This document shows positions 36,336 to 48,100 of a stretch of DNA of 64,000 nt, piece after piece; position 1 is the stretch's first letter; every line of letters begins with the position of its first letter. Origin of the DNA: an uncultured Verrucomicrobia subdivision 3 bacterium (GTDB lineage Bacteria; Verrucomicrobiota; Verrucomicrobiia; Limisphaerales; UBA11358); the NCBI GenBank assembly GCA_903944085.1, contig CAJAQO010000198.1:1-64000 (forward strand). Direction: 5' to 3'. A program made the position numbers and the translations under genes. The notes below the pieces were generated by a model, which was given only the letters and a program-made list of their open reading frames with translations, made no database searches and was not told the origin of the DNA.

Positions 36336-39278
36336 ATGAACCAATCAAGACACATTCTGATTTTGGGAGCGAGTTTGCTGGCCGGCCTCTGTTCGGCGGC
36401 GGTCACCCCGAAAAATCTGCGCTGCGAATATCTGACCGACCCGCGCGGCCTTGAGGCCGTCAGTCCACGCCTAAGTTGGATCCTGTCCTCGGACCAACGA
36501 GGTGAGCACCAGACCGCGTTTCAGATTCTGGTAGCTTCCTCGCGTGAATTGCTCTACGCGGACACCGGAGATCTCTGGGACAGCGGCAAGGTGGCGTCCG
36601 ATGAAAGTTTGCAGATTGGTTATGCGGGCAAAACCTTGGTTTCGCGGGAAAGCTGCTTTTGGAAAGTGCGGGCTTGGGATCGCGACGGTCATGCCGGCGC
36701 CTGGAGTCCCGGCGCGCAATGGCAGATGGGCTTGCTGGAGCCAGCGGATTGGAGCGCCAAATGGATTGCGCCAAAAGTCCCCGCTGCAACTTTGGCCACG
36801 CCGCTGATCATTCACCGGGCAACTTATGAGGCAATTGCGGAGGGGCGAGCAGCAGATGTGACCGCTGTCTTGACGAATCACGTCGCCCAAGGACGTTTAA
36901 AAATTGTGGTCAATAACAAGACCATGGGAGTTGATCCCGCTTATAACTTGGTGAAACGTTTGCGAGTAGAATACGAGTATGGCGGGCAGTCGTTCCAAAA
37001 AGAAGTGAATGAGAACCAGACTTTGATGTTGCCGGGAGCATCATCATCCTTGCCGTATCTGCGGAAATCTTTTGAATTGAAAGCCCCGGTGCAACGGGCG
37101 GTTCTTTATGTCACGGCGCTGGGTTTGTATGAAGTGCATATTAATGGCCAGCGGGTCGGAGACCATGTGCTCGCGCCCGATTGGACGGACTATCGTCAAC
37201 GGGTGCGTTATCAGGCTTACGATGTCACGACACTGCTGAAACCCGGCGGCAATGCGGTCGCCGCGCTGCTGGCCAACGGCTGGTTCAGTGGCCACATTGG
37301 CAATGGCGGCAATGAATTTTTCGGCAAAGAGCCGGCCTTTCTGGCGCAGTTAGAAGTCACCTACGCGAATGGTCAAACGGATAAAGTTACAACCGATGAC
37401 ACTTGGAAATCGCACGACAGCCCGATTCTATCTTCCGATTTCATGTTGGGGGAAGACTATGATTCGCGGTTGGAAGTTAAGGGCTGGGACCGGGTAGGCT
37501 TGGACGAAAGCCAGTGGGTCCCGGTCGGAGTGCGTGATGAATCTTCCCGCAAATTGGAATCGCAAGTGATGGAACCCGTGCGCCAACTCAGCGAATTGAA
37601 ACCGAAAAAGATTACGGAACCTAAGCCCGGCTGCTGGGTTTATGATTTGGGCCAGAACATGGTGGGCGTCGTTCGGCTGCAAGTATCCGCACCGGCCGGC
37701 ACGCGGATAACTCTGCGTCATGCGGAGATGCTCAATCCTGATGGCACGATTTACACTCAGAATTTGCGCGGGGCGCCGTCCGTGGATCATTATGTCTGCA
37801 CCGGCACCGGCGCGGAAAGCTGGCAGCCGCGTTTTACCTTCCACGGCTTTCGCTATGTGGAAATTACCGGACTAACCAAGCCGCCGACATTGAAGACGGT
37901 CACGGGAATTGTTATTGGTTCCGACAACTCACAGACTGGCGAGTTTGCCTGTTCCGATGCCCGCCTCAATCAGCTTCAGTCTAACATCCAATGGGGGCAG
38001 CGCGGCAACTACATCAGCATTCCCACCGACTGTCCGCAACGCGACGAGCGCTTGGGTTGGATGGGCGATGCCGAAGTGTTTATCCGCACCGCGACTTACA
38101 ATGCGGATGTCGCGTCGTTCTTTACCAAATGGCTGGTGGATGTGGACGATGGGCAAACCGCCGCCGGATCGTTCAGCGATGTGAGTCCCGATACCGGCGG
38201 CAGCGGCGGCGTTCCGGCTTGGGGCGATGCCGGCGTTATCTGTCCTTGGACTATCTATGAAGTGTATGGTGACAAGCGGATTTTGGAACGGCATCTGCCG
38301 GCGATGACTCGGTGGGTGGAATATCTGCGCCGGCACAGCAACAACCTGATTCGTGACAAGGATCGCGGGAACGATTATGGAGACTGGCTGTCCATTGGTG
38401 CGGATACGCCCAAGGATTTGATAGGGACGGCATTTTTCGCCTATTCCACTCACTTGCTGGCCAAGTCATGCCACGCACTCGGACGAGTGGAGGAAGCGGA
38501 TAAATACGACCAGCTCTTTGCGGATATCAAGACCTCTTTCAACCAGCGCTATGTGGCGGCTGACGGTCGTATCAAAGGCAATACGCAATGTGTTTATGCT
38601 CTGGCGCTGAAATTCGAACTGCTGCCCGCAGAACTCCGGCCCAAGGCCGCGCAGTATCTCGAAGACGACATCAAGGCCAAAGGTAACCACCTTTCAACTG
38701 GCTTTGTCGGTGTCAGCTACTTGCTGCCGGTGCTCACGGAGGCCGGCAAGGCGGAAACCGCCTATGAACTGCTGCAGCAGGATACTTTTCCGTCCTGGCT
38801 GTTCTCCGTGAAACACGGGGCCACCACGATTTGGGAACGGTGGGATGGCTGGACGCCTGAAAAAGGATTTCAAGATCCGGGCATGAACTCGTTCAACCAT
38901 TATTCGCTGGGTTCCTGCGGCGAATATTTGTTCGGCGGCATTGGCGGCATCCGGCCAGCCAGTCCTGGCTTCAATACCATTCTCATTGATCCTGCCATTC
39001 GCCCTGGCCTGACTTGGGCTAGAACCAGCTATGACTCCATTCACGGTAAGATTGCCACCGCGTGGAAACAGGAAGGCAACCGGCTGACGCTGGATGTCGT
39101 CGTGCCGGCGAACACGACCGCTACCGTCTGCATTCCGGGCAGTGACCTGGCTGACGTCAAGGAAAGCGGCACGCCCGTGGAGCACGCCAAAGGGGTGAAA
39201 TATTTGCGTTCGGATAATGACCGGCTCCTGTTCCAAGTTGGTTCCGGAACTTACCGGTTTGTTTTCGAAAAGAAGTAA
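36336..39278 (+). CDS. GH78 alpha-L-rhamnosidase (second copy, compact)
   Basis: The 980-residue enzyme has a short signal peptide (LILGASLLAGLCSAA) and the same domain order as the enzyme at 22657 but without the extra module or C-terminal domain. It keeps VTPKNLRCEYLTDP, the N-domain (VLYVTALGLYEVHINGQRVG), VYDLGQNMVGVVRLQV, and the catalytic candidates Glu571 (QRDERLGWMGD) and Glu834 (IWERWDGW). An insert of about 85 residues between the FN3-like part and the N-domain (ATLATPLIIHRATYEAI onward) resembles the corresponding region of its paralogue. Lacking the surface tags, it may be periplasmic and trim shorter oligosaccharides. It is probably co-transcribed with the metzincin gene. Confidence 0.93.
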   Translation: MNQSRHILILGASLLAGLCSAAVTPKNLRCEYLTDPRGLEAVSPRLSWILSSDQRGEHQTAFQILVASSRELLYADTGDLWDSGKVASDESLQIGYAGKTLVSRESCFWKVRAWDRDGHAGAWSPGAQWQMGLLEPADWSAKWIAPKVPAATLATPLIIHRATYEAIAEGRAADVTAVLTNHVAQGRLKIVVNNKTMGVDPAYNLVKRLRVEYEYGGQSFQKEVNENQTLMLPGASSSLPYLRKSFELKAPVQRAVLYVTALGLYEVHINGQRVGDHVLAPDWTDYRQRVRYQAYDVTTLLKPGGNAVAALLANGWFSGHIGNGGNEFFGKEPAFLAQLEVTYANGQTDKVTTDDTWKSHDSPILSSDFMLGEDYDSRLEVKGWDRVGLDESQWVPVGVRDESSRKLESQVMEPVRQLSELKPKKITEPKPGCWVYDLGQNMVGVVRLQVSAPAGTRITLRHAEMLNPDGTIYTQNLRGAPSVDHYVCTGTGAESWQPRFTFHGFRYVEITGLTKPPTLKTVTGIVIGSDNSQTGEFACSDARLNQLQSNIQWGQRGNYISIPTDCPQRDERLGWMGDAEVFIRTATYNADVASFFTKWLVDVDDGQTAAGSFSDVSPDTGGSGGVPAWGDAGVICPWTIYEVYGDKRILERHLPAMTRWVEYLRRHSNNLIRDKDRGNDYGDWLSIGADTPKDLIGTAFFAYSTHLLAKSCHALGRVEEADKYDQLFADIKTSFNQRYVAADGRIKGNTQCVYALALKFELLPAELRPKAAQYLEDDIKAKGNHLSTGFVGVSYLLPVLTEAGKAETAYELLQQDTFPSWLFSVKHGATTIWERWDGWTPEKGFQDPGMNSFNHYSLGSCGEYLFGGIGGIRPASPGFNTILIDPAIRPGLTWARTSYDSIHGKIATAWKQEGNRLTLDVVVPANTTATVCIPGSDLADVKESGTPVEHAKGVKYLRSDNDRLLFQVGSGTYRFVFEKK

Positions 39279-39492
39279 AAGCAAATCCAGCCAATCAAAT
39301 TGGCCGACACAACTTGAGCCTTCGATTTAGATCAATCGCAAGGCTTGGAAACTGGCTGTGTTTTTGATGTGCCATTGGCGCTGAGAACGAAGGACCTGAT
39401 CTTTCCGTGAATTTATGCGACTAACCTGCGAGCCGCTAAATAACTTTTGGCTGAAGTCTTGCATTTATCAAGGCAAAGCTCTACCAAGGGAA
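39279..39492. other. Gap between GH78 and the next glycosidase candidate
   Basis: 214 bases with no clear gene or terminator. The frame of the next gene extends back to 39415, but the signal peptide starts only at ATG 39493, so I treat that part as untranslated leader. Confidence 0.4.
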
Positions 39493-41811
39493 ATGCGCTT
39501 TTGTTACTTGTTGCTTACCGGCCTGCTTGGAAGTGGATTGAGCGCGGCGGCTGACTCCAATCCGCCGATTGACCGTCATGCGCTGGTCGCCCGGCATGAC
39601 ATTGACTGGCCCAGCCGCAATGGCCAGATGCCTCTGGGCAACGGCAATTTTGCCTTCAATGCTGACGGCACTGGTTTGGAGACCGTCGGCGGCAATACCA
39701 TGTGCCATTGGTGCTGGCACAGCTTTCCGCTTCCGCCGGGCGTGACGCAAAACGAAATCAAGCCGTGGGCGACTCCGGATCGCGGGCGCTTGACAACGAT
39801 TACCACGCCGGAGTCCCGACCGATTTATGATTGGGAGCGCCTGAATCCGCAGCCGCTGAACTTGGGTCGGATCGGTTTCGTCAATCAGGAAGGCGAGCGC
39901 TTGACGGCGGCGGATGTGCGGATGGATTCACGTCGTCTTGAATTATGGTCTGGCATATTGACAAGCCGTTTTACTTACCTCGGCCAGCCGGTTTCGGTGC
40001 AAACATGTGTTGATCCCAAAAGCGACACCGTGGCGGCGAAGGTAGAATCGGTTTTGTTGCGTGCCGGCCGGTTGCAGGTGATGCTGGATTTTCCGGCGCC
40101 GGCGCAAAATGTTGGTGCCTGGGTAGGAAATTATTCCCAAGCCGCCGGTCATCAGACGAGCATTGTTCGCCAAACTCCTAACCGGCTCCAATTGCACCGC
40201 ACGATTGATGATGTCCAATATGAGGTTGTCCTAACTGGTCAAGGGTTTGCCACGAGCCGGCCAATGGCCATTCAACCGGAGATTGAAAGCGCCCGTTATG
40301 GTGCCGATGGCGGTGGCTGGACCAATGTCACCGCCCAAGTGGCAGGCTCGCTGCGGGACCACGAAACCGTGACCGCCAACAATGAATTGTGCGGCGATCC
40401 AGCGTTGAATCACCCCAAACATCTTGAGATCAAATACCGTGTTGACGGAAATGAGCGGATTAAGAGTCTCTCTGAAAATGAAGCTTGGAACATTGGTTCG
40501 TCGCCTCACCGATTTATCCTGACTCCGAATGCCGGAACTGATGGTATTAATTTTACCTGTTACTTCGGAACCAATGCTGCCGAGGCCGGCACGACTGGTT
40601 TTGAGCGGATCAAGTCGGCGTGCGTTGTTTCATGGCGGGCGTTCTGGAACAGCGGCGGAGCCATTGATCTGTCCGGGAGCCGAGATCCACGCTGGATGGA
40701 GTTGGAACGCCGCATCGTGCTTTCGCAATATGAACTGGCGGCGCAATCGGCGGGCGACAATCCGCCTGCCGAAGTCGGATTGACCGGCACTGACCCTTGG
40801 GATGCCAAGTGGCACTTTGAAATGATCTGGTGGCATCTGGCGCACTACGCGCTTTGGGACCGGTGGCCAATGGCCGAAAAAGCGCTCTCGATTTATTCGC
40901 GCGTGACTCCCGTGGCCAGAGCCATCGCGACCAATTTTGATTATCAGGGCTTGATGTGGCCCAAATCCACCGGCCCCAATGGTTACAACGATGGATTTCC
41001 TCCCGAGATGGCATTGCTGTGGAAAGAGCCGCATCCGATCTTCTTCGCCGAACTGGATTACCGGCTGCATCCAACGCCGGCGACTTTGGCCAAGTGGAAG
41101 AACATCGTTTTCGGCACCGCTGACTTCATGGCGGATTACCCGCAGCGGGATGCGATCACCGGACAATATAATCTCGACCCCGCCTGGCCTGCCAGCGAAG
41201 GTCACGTCCGGCCGTTGCGGCGAAACACCATTTTCGAACTGGCTTATTGGCGCGTCGGACTCAACCTCGCGCAACAATGGCGGCTGCGCTTGGGACTGCC
41301 GCGCGAGCCGCATTGGGATGAGGTCGTCAGCCAGCTCGCGCCGCTGCCGCAGAAAGATGGTCTTTATATTTTCAGCGATGACCGGCCCGACACGTTCACC
41401 ACCCGCACCTTTGACCATGTTGACAACATCGGCATTGCCGGGATGCTGCCGCCGTTCCAGGGTTTTGATCCCGCGACGGCCCGGCGCACGGTGGAAGAAG
41501 TGGGCCGGAAGTGGAACTGGGATGCGACGTGGGGCTGGGATTTTCCGTGGATGGCCATGGCGGCGGCCCGCGTGGGCGATCCCAAACTGGCGGTGGATGC
41601 GCTGCTGAATGCCTCGTTCAAGAATCATTACGACGAGCGGGGTATTTGCACCGGTGGCCCCGGACCGTATCTGCCCGGCAACGGCGGTCTGCTTTATGCC
41701 GTGGCCATGATGGCCGCCGGCTGGGACGGTGCGCCCAACCGCAATACGCCAGGCTTTCCCGCCGATGGTTCGTGGACCGTGCGCTGGGAAGACCTGAAAC
41801 CCGCACCTTGA
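39493..41811 (+). CDS. Secreted (alpha/alpha)6-barrel glycosidase candidate (GH65/GH95-like)
   Basis: I start at ATG 39493, where a signal peptide begins (MRFCYLLLTGLLGSGLSAA) behind an AAGG; this gives 772 residues. The N-terminal half is a beta-sandwich with a conserved opening RNGQMPLGNGNFAFN, as in GH65 and GH95 relatives. The C-terminal half (WDAKWHFEMIWWHLAHYALWDR, FDYQGLMWPKSTGPNGYND, FPPEMALLWKEPHPIFF) is a helix-rich barrel of clan GH-L type. The carboxylate in the second of these stretches is a candidate for catalysis, not an assigned one. The family is not one I can name, and the linkage it cuts is unknown. Its place after two rhamnosidases suggests it acts on the same glycan. Confidence 0.65.
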   Translation: MRFCYLLLTGLLGSGLSAAADSNPPIDRHALVARHDIDWPSRNGQMPLGNGNFAFNADGTGLETVGGNTMCHWCWHSFPLPPGVTQNEIKPWATPDRGRLTTITTPESRPIYDWERLNPQPLNLGRIGFVNQEGERLTAADVRMDSRRLELWSGILTSRFTYLGQPVSVQTCVDPKSDTVAAKVESVLLRAGRLQVMLDFPAPAQNVGAWVGNYSQAAGHQTSIVRQTPNRLQLHRTIDDVQYEVVLTGQGFATSRPMAIQPEIESARYGADGGGWTNVTAQVAGSLRDHETVTANNELCGDPALNHPKHLEIKYRVDGNERIKSLSENEAWNIGSSPHRFILTPNAGTDGINFTCYFGTNAAEAGTTGFERIKSACVVSWRAFWNSGGAIDLSGSRDPRWMELERRIVLSQYELAAQSAGDNPPAEVGLTGTDPWDAKWHFEMIWWHLAHYALWDRWPMAEKALSIYSRVTPVARAIATNFDYQGLMWPKSTGPNGYNDGFPPEMALLWKEPHPIFFAELDYRLHPTPATLAKWKNIVFGTADFMADYPQRDAITGQYNLDPAWPASEGHVRPLRRNTIFELAYWRVGLNLAQQWRLRLGLPREPHWDEVVSQLAPLPQKDGLYIFSDDRPDTFTTRTFDHVDNIGIAGMLPPFQGFDPATARRTVEEVGRKWNWDATWGWDFPWMAMAAARVGDPKLAVDALLNASFKNHYDERGICTGGPGPYLPGNGGLLYAVAMMAAGWDGAPNRNTPGFPADGSWTVRWEDLKPAP

Positions 41812-42155
41812 AAACCCCAAAAACTGTCCGATAAATCGGGGGATTAAACGCGGGAAAAAACGGTATCATTTTTATTGACATTGTGATCTAGTTTTCCTAA
41901 TCTAGGCCGAACCCCGAAAAACATTTAAGAAAAACAACAATCATTCCATAACACAAAGAGTTCGCCCATGTCCTTGGTTTTGTGAATGAAGTATGTTGTT
42001 TTGCTTGACACGCGACTTCTAATAAATAGCTGTATGAAAGCGCAATCGTGCCATGGCTGCCGGCGATGGTTCGCTCAAGCGTCTCAGCACCTGCTGGGAG
42101 AATTTTACAGCATCCCATCTACAATCAACCTAACCTAAACAGCCCACTGAAACTT
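41812..42155. other. 344-base leader region of the beta-strand giant
   Basis: It contains one good sigma70-type promoter (41875-41903, listed separately) and so a 5' untranslated region of roughly 245 bases. A small inverted repeat CCGAT-AA-ATCGG lies at its start without a T-run. The frame of the next gene is open from 42048, but the signal peptide starts only at 42156. Confidence 0.5.
41875..41903 (+). promoter_or_regulatory. Sigma70-type promoter for the beta-strand repeat giant
   Basis: A perfect -35 TTGACA (41875-41880) is separated by 17 bases from a -10-like TAATCT (41898-41903). It is the best promoter match I found in the window and would give the large downstream gene its own transcript. 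Confidence 0.5.
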
Positions 42156-45100
42156 ATGAAAGTAAGCACAGGAACCAAAACAACAATCCTATTCGCTGCT
42201 CTCTTGATGGTGTTTGCCACGCCTTCCTGGTTGCGCGCCCAGAGCGGCACTTGGACCCAGACCACCAGTGGCGGCCTGTGGAGTAATTCCGGCAACTGGT
42301 TGGGCGGCATTGTGGCTGACGGCAGTGGAGCCACCGCCGACTTCAGCCAGATTGATATCACCGCCGACAACAATGTTCACATGGACGCGTCCCATACGTT
42401 GACGGCGATCATTTTCGGCAATAAGGATGCCAGCCCCGCCGCCAATTGGGTTTTGGATGACAATGGCACCGGAGGCGGAAACATCCTGACTCTCGCCGGT
42501 TCCTCGCCGAGCATCGCCGTGAACAATCTGGGCGCTGGGGAAACCGCGACCATCAGCGCGGCGATGGCGGGCGGTGCGGCTTGGGCCAAAAGTGGACCGG
42601 GCAATTTGATCCTTTCCGGCAACAGCACCCTTAGCAGCAACATCAACATCAGCAGCGGCCAGTTGACCCTGGCCAACGCGGCCAACCTGAATGGCGGCAC
42701 GATCCGAACCTTTACCATCGGCAGCGGCACCACCTTGAGCATCGCTTACGGCGGCACGGTTTCGGGAACAACTTTTGCCAATTCGTTTGGCTCCGGCATC
42801 ACGGTGGTGGGCAACGGCACGCTTCAATTTGATCCCGGCAGCGGGTTGGGCCTCGGCTTGGTGAATGTGAGCGGCGGGGCCACCTTTTATTTGGGCATGA
42901 CCGGCGGCCTGATCAATATCAATTCAGGAATTTTGAACAATGGTGGTTTCACGAGTCAAAACTGGACCACCAACAAGGCGGGGATGAATATTGCTTCCGG
43001 TGCGATCTTTGATGTCTGGAATGGCGCGGTGGTTTATATTGATGCATTGACCGGCGCGGGAACTCTCCGCGATACCGAAACTTCCGGGGACACGCTGAAT
43101 ATCGGCGTGAATAATGGCAGTGGTGAATTCGATGGACCCATTGGTGGATTGGCCGCCATCGTGATGGTCAAGACCGGCAAAGGCACTGAAATATTTACGG
43201 GAGTAGATACCAATCCCGGACCCGTAAGTGTCAACGGCGGCGCGCTGCTCATTAATGGCAACTTTACCGCGTATGCCAACACCAATGGTTATAGCGTGAA
43301 TGCGGGCGGCACGTTGGGCGGCACTGGCGTGATTGGCCATCCGACTTATATCAATAACGGTGGCACGTTGGGGGCGGGTTTGGGGACCGCCATTGCCACT
43401 TTGACTTTCAGTAACAATCTGACCTTGAATGCCGGCAGCACGAACTTTATGGGCATCACCAAGACCGGCGGCAGCACCACGAATGACGTAATCGTCGGAC
43501 TCGGTGCCCTGAATTTCGCCGGCACATTGGTGGTCACCAACATCACCTCCGACGCCAGCACGCTGGCTGCGGGTGACACCTTCCAACTCTTCAACACCGC
43601 CGGAGGCAGTGGCGGCTTTAACAACTTCGTCCTGCCCGTTTTGCCAGTCGGATTGAGCTGGGATACTTCGCAATTGGCGGCTTCAGGTTTTATACGGGTG
43701 TATGATAATACTACCGTTGCTATGCCGGTGCTAAGTCCCGGTGCGGGTCAATATGTCGGCGCACAGGTAGTGACGCTTACTTGCATTACCCCGGGTGCGA
43801 CCATCTATTACACGACGAATGGCACCACGCCAACTACCAGTTCACTGTCTGGCCCCAGCGGTCTCACCATTACTTTGCCGTCGAACACGCTCGGCGAGAC
43901 GATCGAGGCTTTTGGACATGAGACGGGCTTTGCGGATAGTGCTTTGGTGATTGCAGCCTACCAGACTGTGCCGACGGCATTCTGGACGAATCCAGCCGGC
44001 GGGTCTTGGGCCACTCCGGGCAACTGGTTGAATAATGTGATTGGCACCGGGGCTTACGGGACTGCGGATTTCAGCACGCTGACCCTTTCCTCGCTGACTG
44101 ATGTTACGCTGGATGGCACATGGACGATTGCCAATCTGAAGTTTGGGGACGTGGGGAACACCTACGGTTGGGAGATTGATCCCGGCAGCGGCGGACCGTT
44201 CACGTTGTCTGGAATCAACTCGACCATCACGGTTAGCAACCAGACCGTGAACTTCACCGCCGTGATTGCAGGCACGAACAATTTGACCACGGCTGGCAAC
44301 GGCACGCTGATTTTCAACGGCGACAACACCTTTGCCGGCAACATTAACGTTACGGCTGGCGAACTGAATCTGGCCAATGCGGCGAATCTGGACAGCGGCG
44401 TCAGTCGGATCTTCAGTATTGCCACCAATTCGATGTTGAGCATCAGCTATGGCAGCCCAACTGAGGGCAACGCCACGAGCGCCGGCTTTGGCGCTGGAAT
44501 AACGGTGGTGGGCAACGGCACGCTACAGTTCGATCCGGGCAGCGGAAATTACATTGGTCTTGTGAGTTTATCAAGCACCCCCTATCTGAATCTGAACATG
44601 AGCAATGGCTGGATTAATGTTATTTCCGGCACGTTGGTGGATGGCGGCTGGCAAAGTCAAAATTGGACGAATAGCAAAGCCGGACTGAACATCGCCTCCG
44701 GAGCGCAATTGGATGTTTGGAATGGGAATTGGCTATATATTGATGCCCTGACAGGGTCGGGGTCAATTATTAATGGTTATCCTAGTGGTGTGGGCAATAC
44801 CCTGAATATCGGAGTCAACAACGGCAGCGGTGAATTCGACGGGTCTATTAGTAGCGTCCCCCCCATTAACTTCGTCAAGAGCGGGGCTGGCACCCAGATT
44901 TTCACGGGCTCTGATTCCGCGCCTGGTTCAATCACCGTCAACGGAGGTGCGATGCTTATCAATGGCGACTTTTCCCTCGTCACCGGTAGTTTCACGGCGA
45001 ATGCGGGCGGCACGTTGGGTGGCTCGGGCCTGATTGGCGGCGCGGTGACGATCAATAGCGGTGGGACATTGGGTGTGAAGCTGGGCACGGGGGTCGGCAC

Positions 45101-48100
45101 GCTGACCCTCGCCAATTTACTGACTTTCAGCCCCGGCAGCACCAACTTTATGAGCATCACCAAGACCGGCGGCCCCGCCGCCTGCGACTTGATCACCGGA
45201 TACACCGCCGGGACGACATTCCATGGCACATTGGTCGTCACCAACATCACCAGCGACAGTAGCACGTTGGCCGTGGGTGATACTTTCCAGCTTTTCAACG
45301 GTTCCGGCGCCCTTGGCGCCTTTGATCATCTCGTCCTGCCCAATTTGCCGGTTGGATTGAGTTGGGATGCCTCTCAATTGGCGACCACAGGTTACCTCAC
45401 GGTGGCCAACACCGCCGCCGTGCCGATTTTCAATCCGCCTGCGGGTGGCTATGTTGGGGCACAAACGGTAACCATCACTTGCCTGACGCCGGGTGCAACC
45501 ATTTATTACACGACGAATGGCAGTGTGCCGACCACCAGTTCCCCGTCTGGCCTCAGCGGGCTTACGGTTGCAGTGCCGGCCAACACAACTGGTCTGACCA
45601 TCCAAGCCTTCGCCTCGAAGACTGGCTTTGCTGCCAGCGCGGTGGTGAGTGCGGTGTTCCAAACTATTGCGATACCGACTTGGACAAATCCCAATGGTGG
45701 GTCTTGGGCGACGGCGGGTAATTGGTCCAACAATGTCGTGGGCAACGGAGCCAATGTGGCGGCAGATTTCAGCACGCTGACTCTTCCAAGTCAGCCATAT
45801 GTCACGATGGATGCCCCATGGATAATTGGCAGTCTGAAATTTGGGGACGTGGGCAACACTTACGGCTGGGAGATTGACTCCGGCAGCGGCGGTCCGCTCA
45901 CTTTGGCGGGCACCAATACGACCATCACAGTCAGCAACCAAGCCGCGACCATCACCGCCGTGATTGTGGGCACCAACAACCTGACCACGGCCGGGCCGGG
46001 CACCTTGATTCTTTCCGGCAACAACACGTTTACCGGCAACATCAATGTCACTAGCGGCCAGTTGACTTTGGCTAACTCGGCGAACCTGAACAGCCAAATC
46101 AGCCGGACCTTTAACATCCCCAGCGGCGCGACCTTGAGCATCGGCTACGGCGGCACGGTTTCGGGAACAACTTTTAGCAAGTCTTTTGGCTCTGGAATAA
46201 CGGTGACTGGCAACGGCACGCTTCAATTTGATCCCGGAAGCGGCCTCGGCCTTGGCCTGGTGAACATCAGTGGGGGTGCCAAGTTAAATTTTGGCATGAC
46301 CGGCGGGGTTATCAATATTAATTCGGGGATCGTTATTAATGGCGGTAACACGAGTCAAAACTGGACGACCAACCTGGCCGCGTTGAACATCGCCGCCGGC
46401 GCGACCTTCGATAATTGGAATGGTTCTGCGGTTTATGTGGACGCCTTGACTGGTTCGGGAACGCTCAGCGATGGCTACACTTCCGGCACGAGTTTTAATT
46501 TCGGGGTCAACAACGGCAGCGGCACCTTCAGCGGTAACATCAGTTCTAACAACACAGGAACTGTTACCTTGAACAAACTTGGCACCGGCACTGAGATATT
46601 CACGGGCACGGATTCCAACCCCGGCACGATCAGTGTGAACAACGGCGCATTGTTCATTAATGGTTCGACCACCACGACCGGTCTCGTGTCGGTGGCCAGC
46701 GGAGCAATCCTTGGCGGCGTGGGCACGATTGGCGGCCGGGTCAATGCGACAGCGGGTGGCTTTCTGGCACCCGGCGCCTCACCGTTCAGCTTAGGCACAC
46801 TCACGTTAAGCTTCAACGCCACCAACACCTTGACCCTTAATGGCAATACGCTTTTCTTTGGCCTTTCAACGGTGGCGAATTCCGACAAAATCGCCATCGC
46901 AGGTAATCTGGTTTTGAATGGAGCGAACATCGTGCAACTAAGTGCTCCCAGTGGATCCATTCCCGCCGGAACCTATACTTTGATGACCTATCCATCCAAA
47001 ACGGGGAGCGGCACCTTGGCCCTCCAGGCAGCTTATCCTAACGCCACCCTGACGGTCGGGGCCACGAGCGTGACCTTGAATGTGACTGCCACCACTTATG
47101 TGCCCGGGGCGGTGTGGCAAGGTGCCGTCTCAGGAGTTTGGGACGGAGGTGCCTTGAACTGGACACGCAATGGAACCGGCTCTTCAGCCTATGTGGCGGG
47201 TGATAGCGTGACCTTTGACGACACCGCCACCGGGAATTTCACGGTAAGCAGTGGCAGCCTGGTTTTGCCCGGCTCCGTCACCTTCAATAACTCCTTCAAT
47301 AATTACACCGTGTCCGCCGGCATCGGGGGGGCCGGCCCGTTGGTTAAGAATGGCAGCGGCACGCTGACTCTTTCCGGCGCGAACACTTATACCAACACCA
47401 CCACCCTCAATTCGGGCATGTTGCGATTCGCTGGCGGCAGTGCGCTACCGGGCGCGTCGGCCATCAATCTTGGTCCGGGGACGCTCCAGATTCTCAACGA
47501 CGGCGCTGGCAACGGCGGCACCATTGCCCTCGGCAACAGCATTACCCTTAGCGGGGCACTCACCACGGATACCATCAATGTCGGCAACAACGGCAGTGGC
47601 CACACCGGCAACATTGTGGCCTTTGGTTCGTTGAACAATGGCACTCCGGCCAATGCCAATGTGAGCACCATCAACTTCACTGCTGCGAACGGCTATCTGA
47701 TGAGCTTCGGCGTCTTGGGGCTGCCGGGCAGCGGCGGTAACACCACCACGCTGAATCCCACCACCACCTCGCTGATTATTACGAATGTCGTGAACCAGGA
47801 GACTTCCTTCTCCGGCCATTACGATACGGTTACGTTGGGTGGAACGAGCATAGGCAATGTGATTAACGGGGTGATTTCCGACTCCTCTGGCTATACCAGT
47901 GTCGGCAATGGTGACACGCGGGTCACGATGTCAGGCAATGGCTGGACGCTCTCCGGCACGAACACCTACCACGGCCCCACGAGTGTTACCACTGGCAACT
48001 TGACGATTGGCGGCGCGGGTGAGTTGGGTGCCGGCAATTACACCGGGACCATTTCAATTTCGAGCGGCGCGGCGCTTAATTATGCCAGTTCGGCCAGCCA

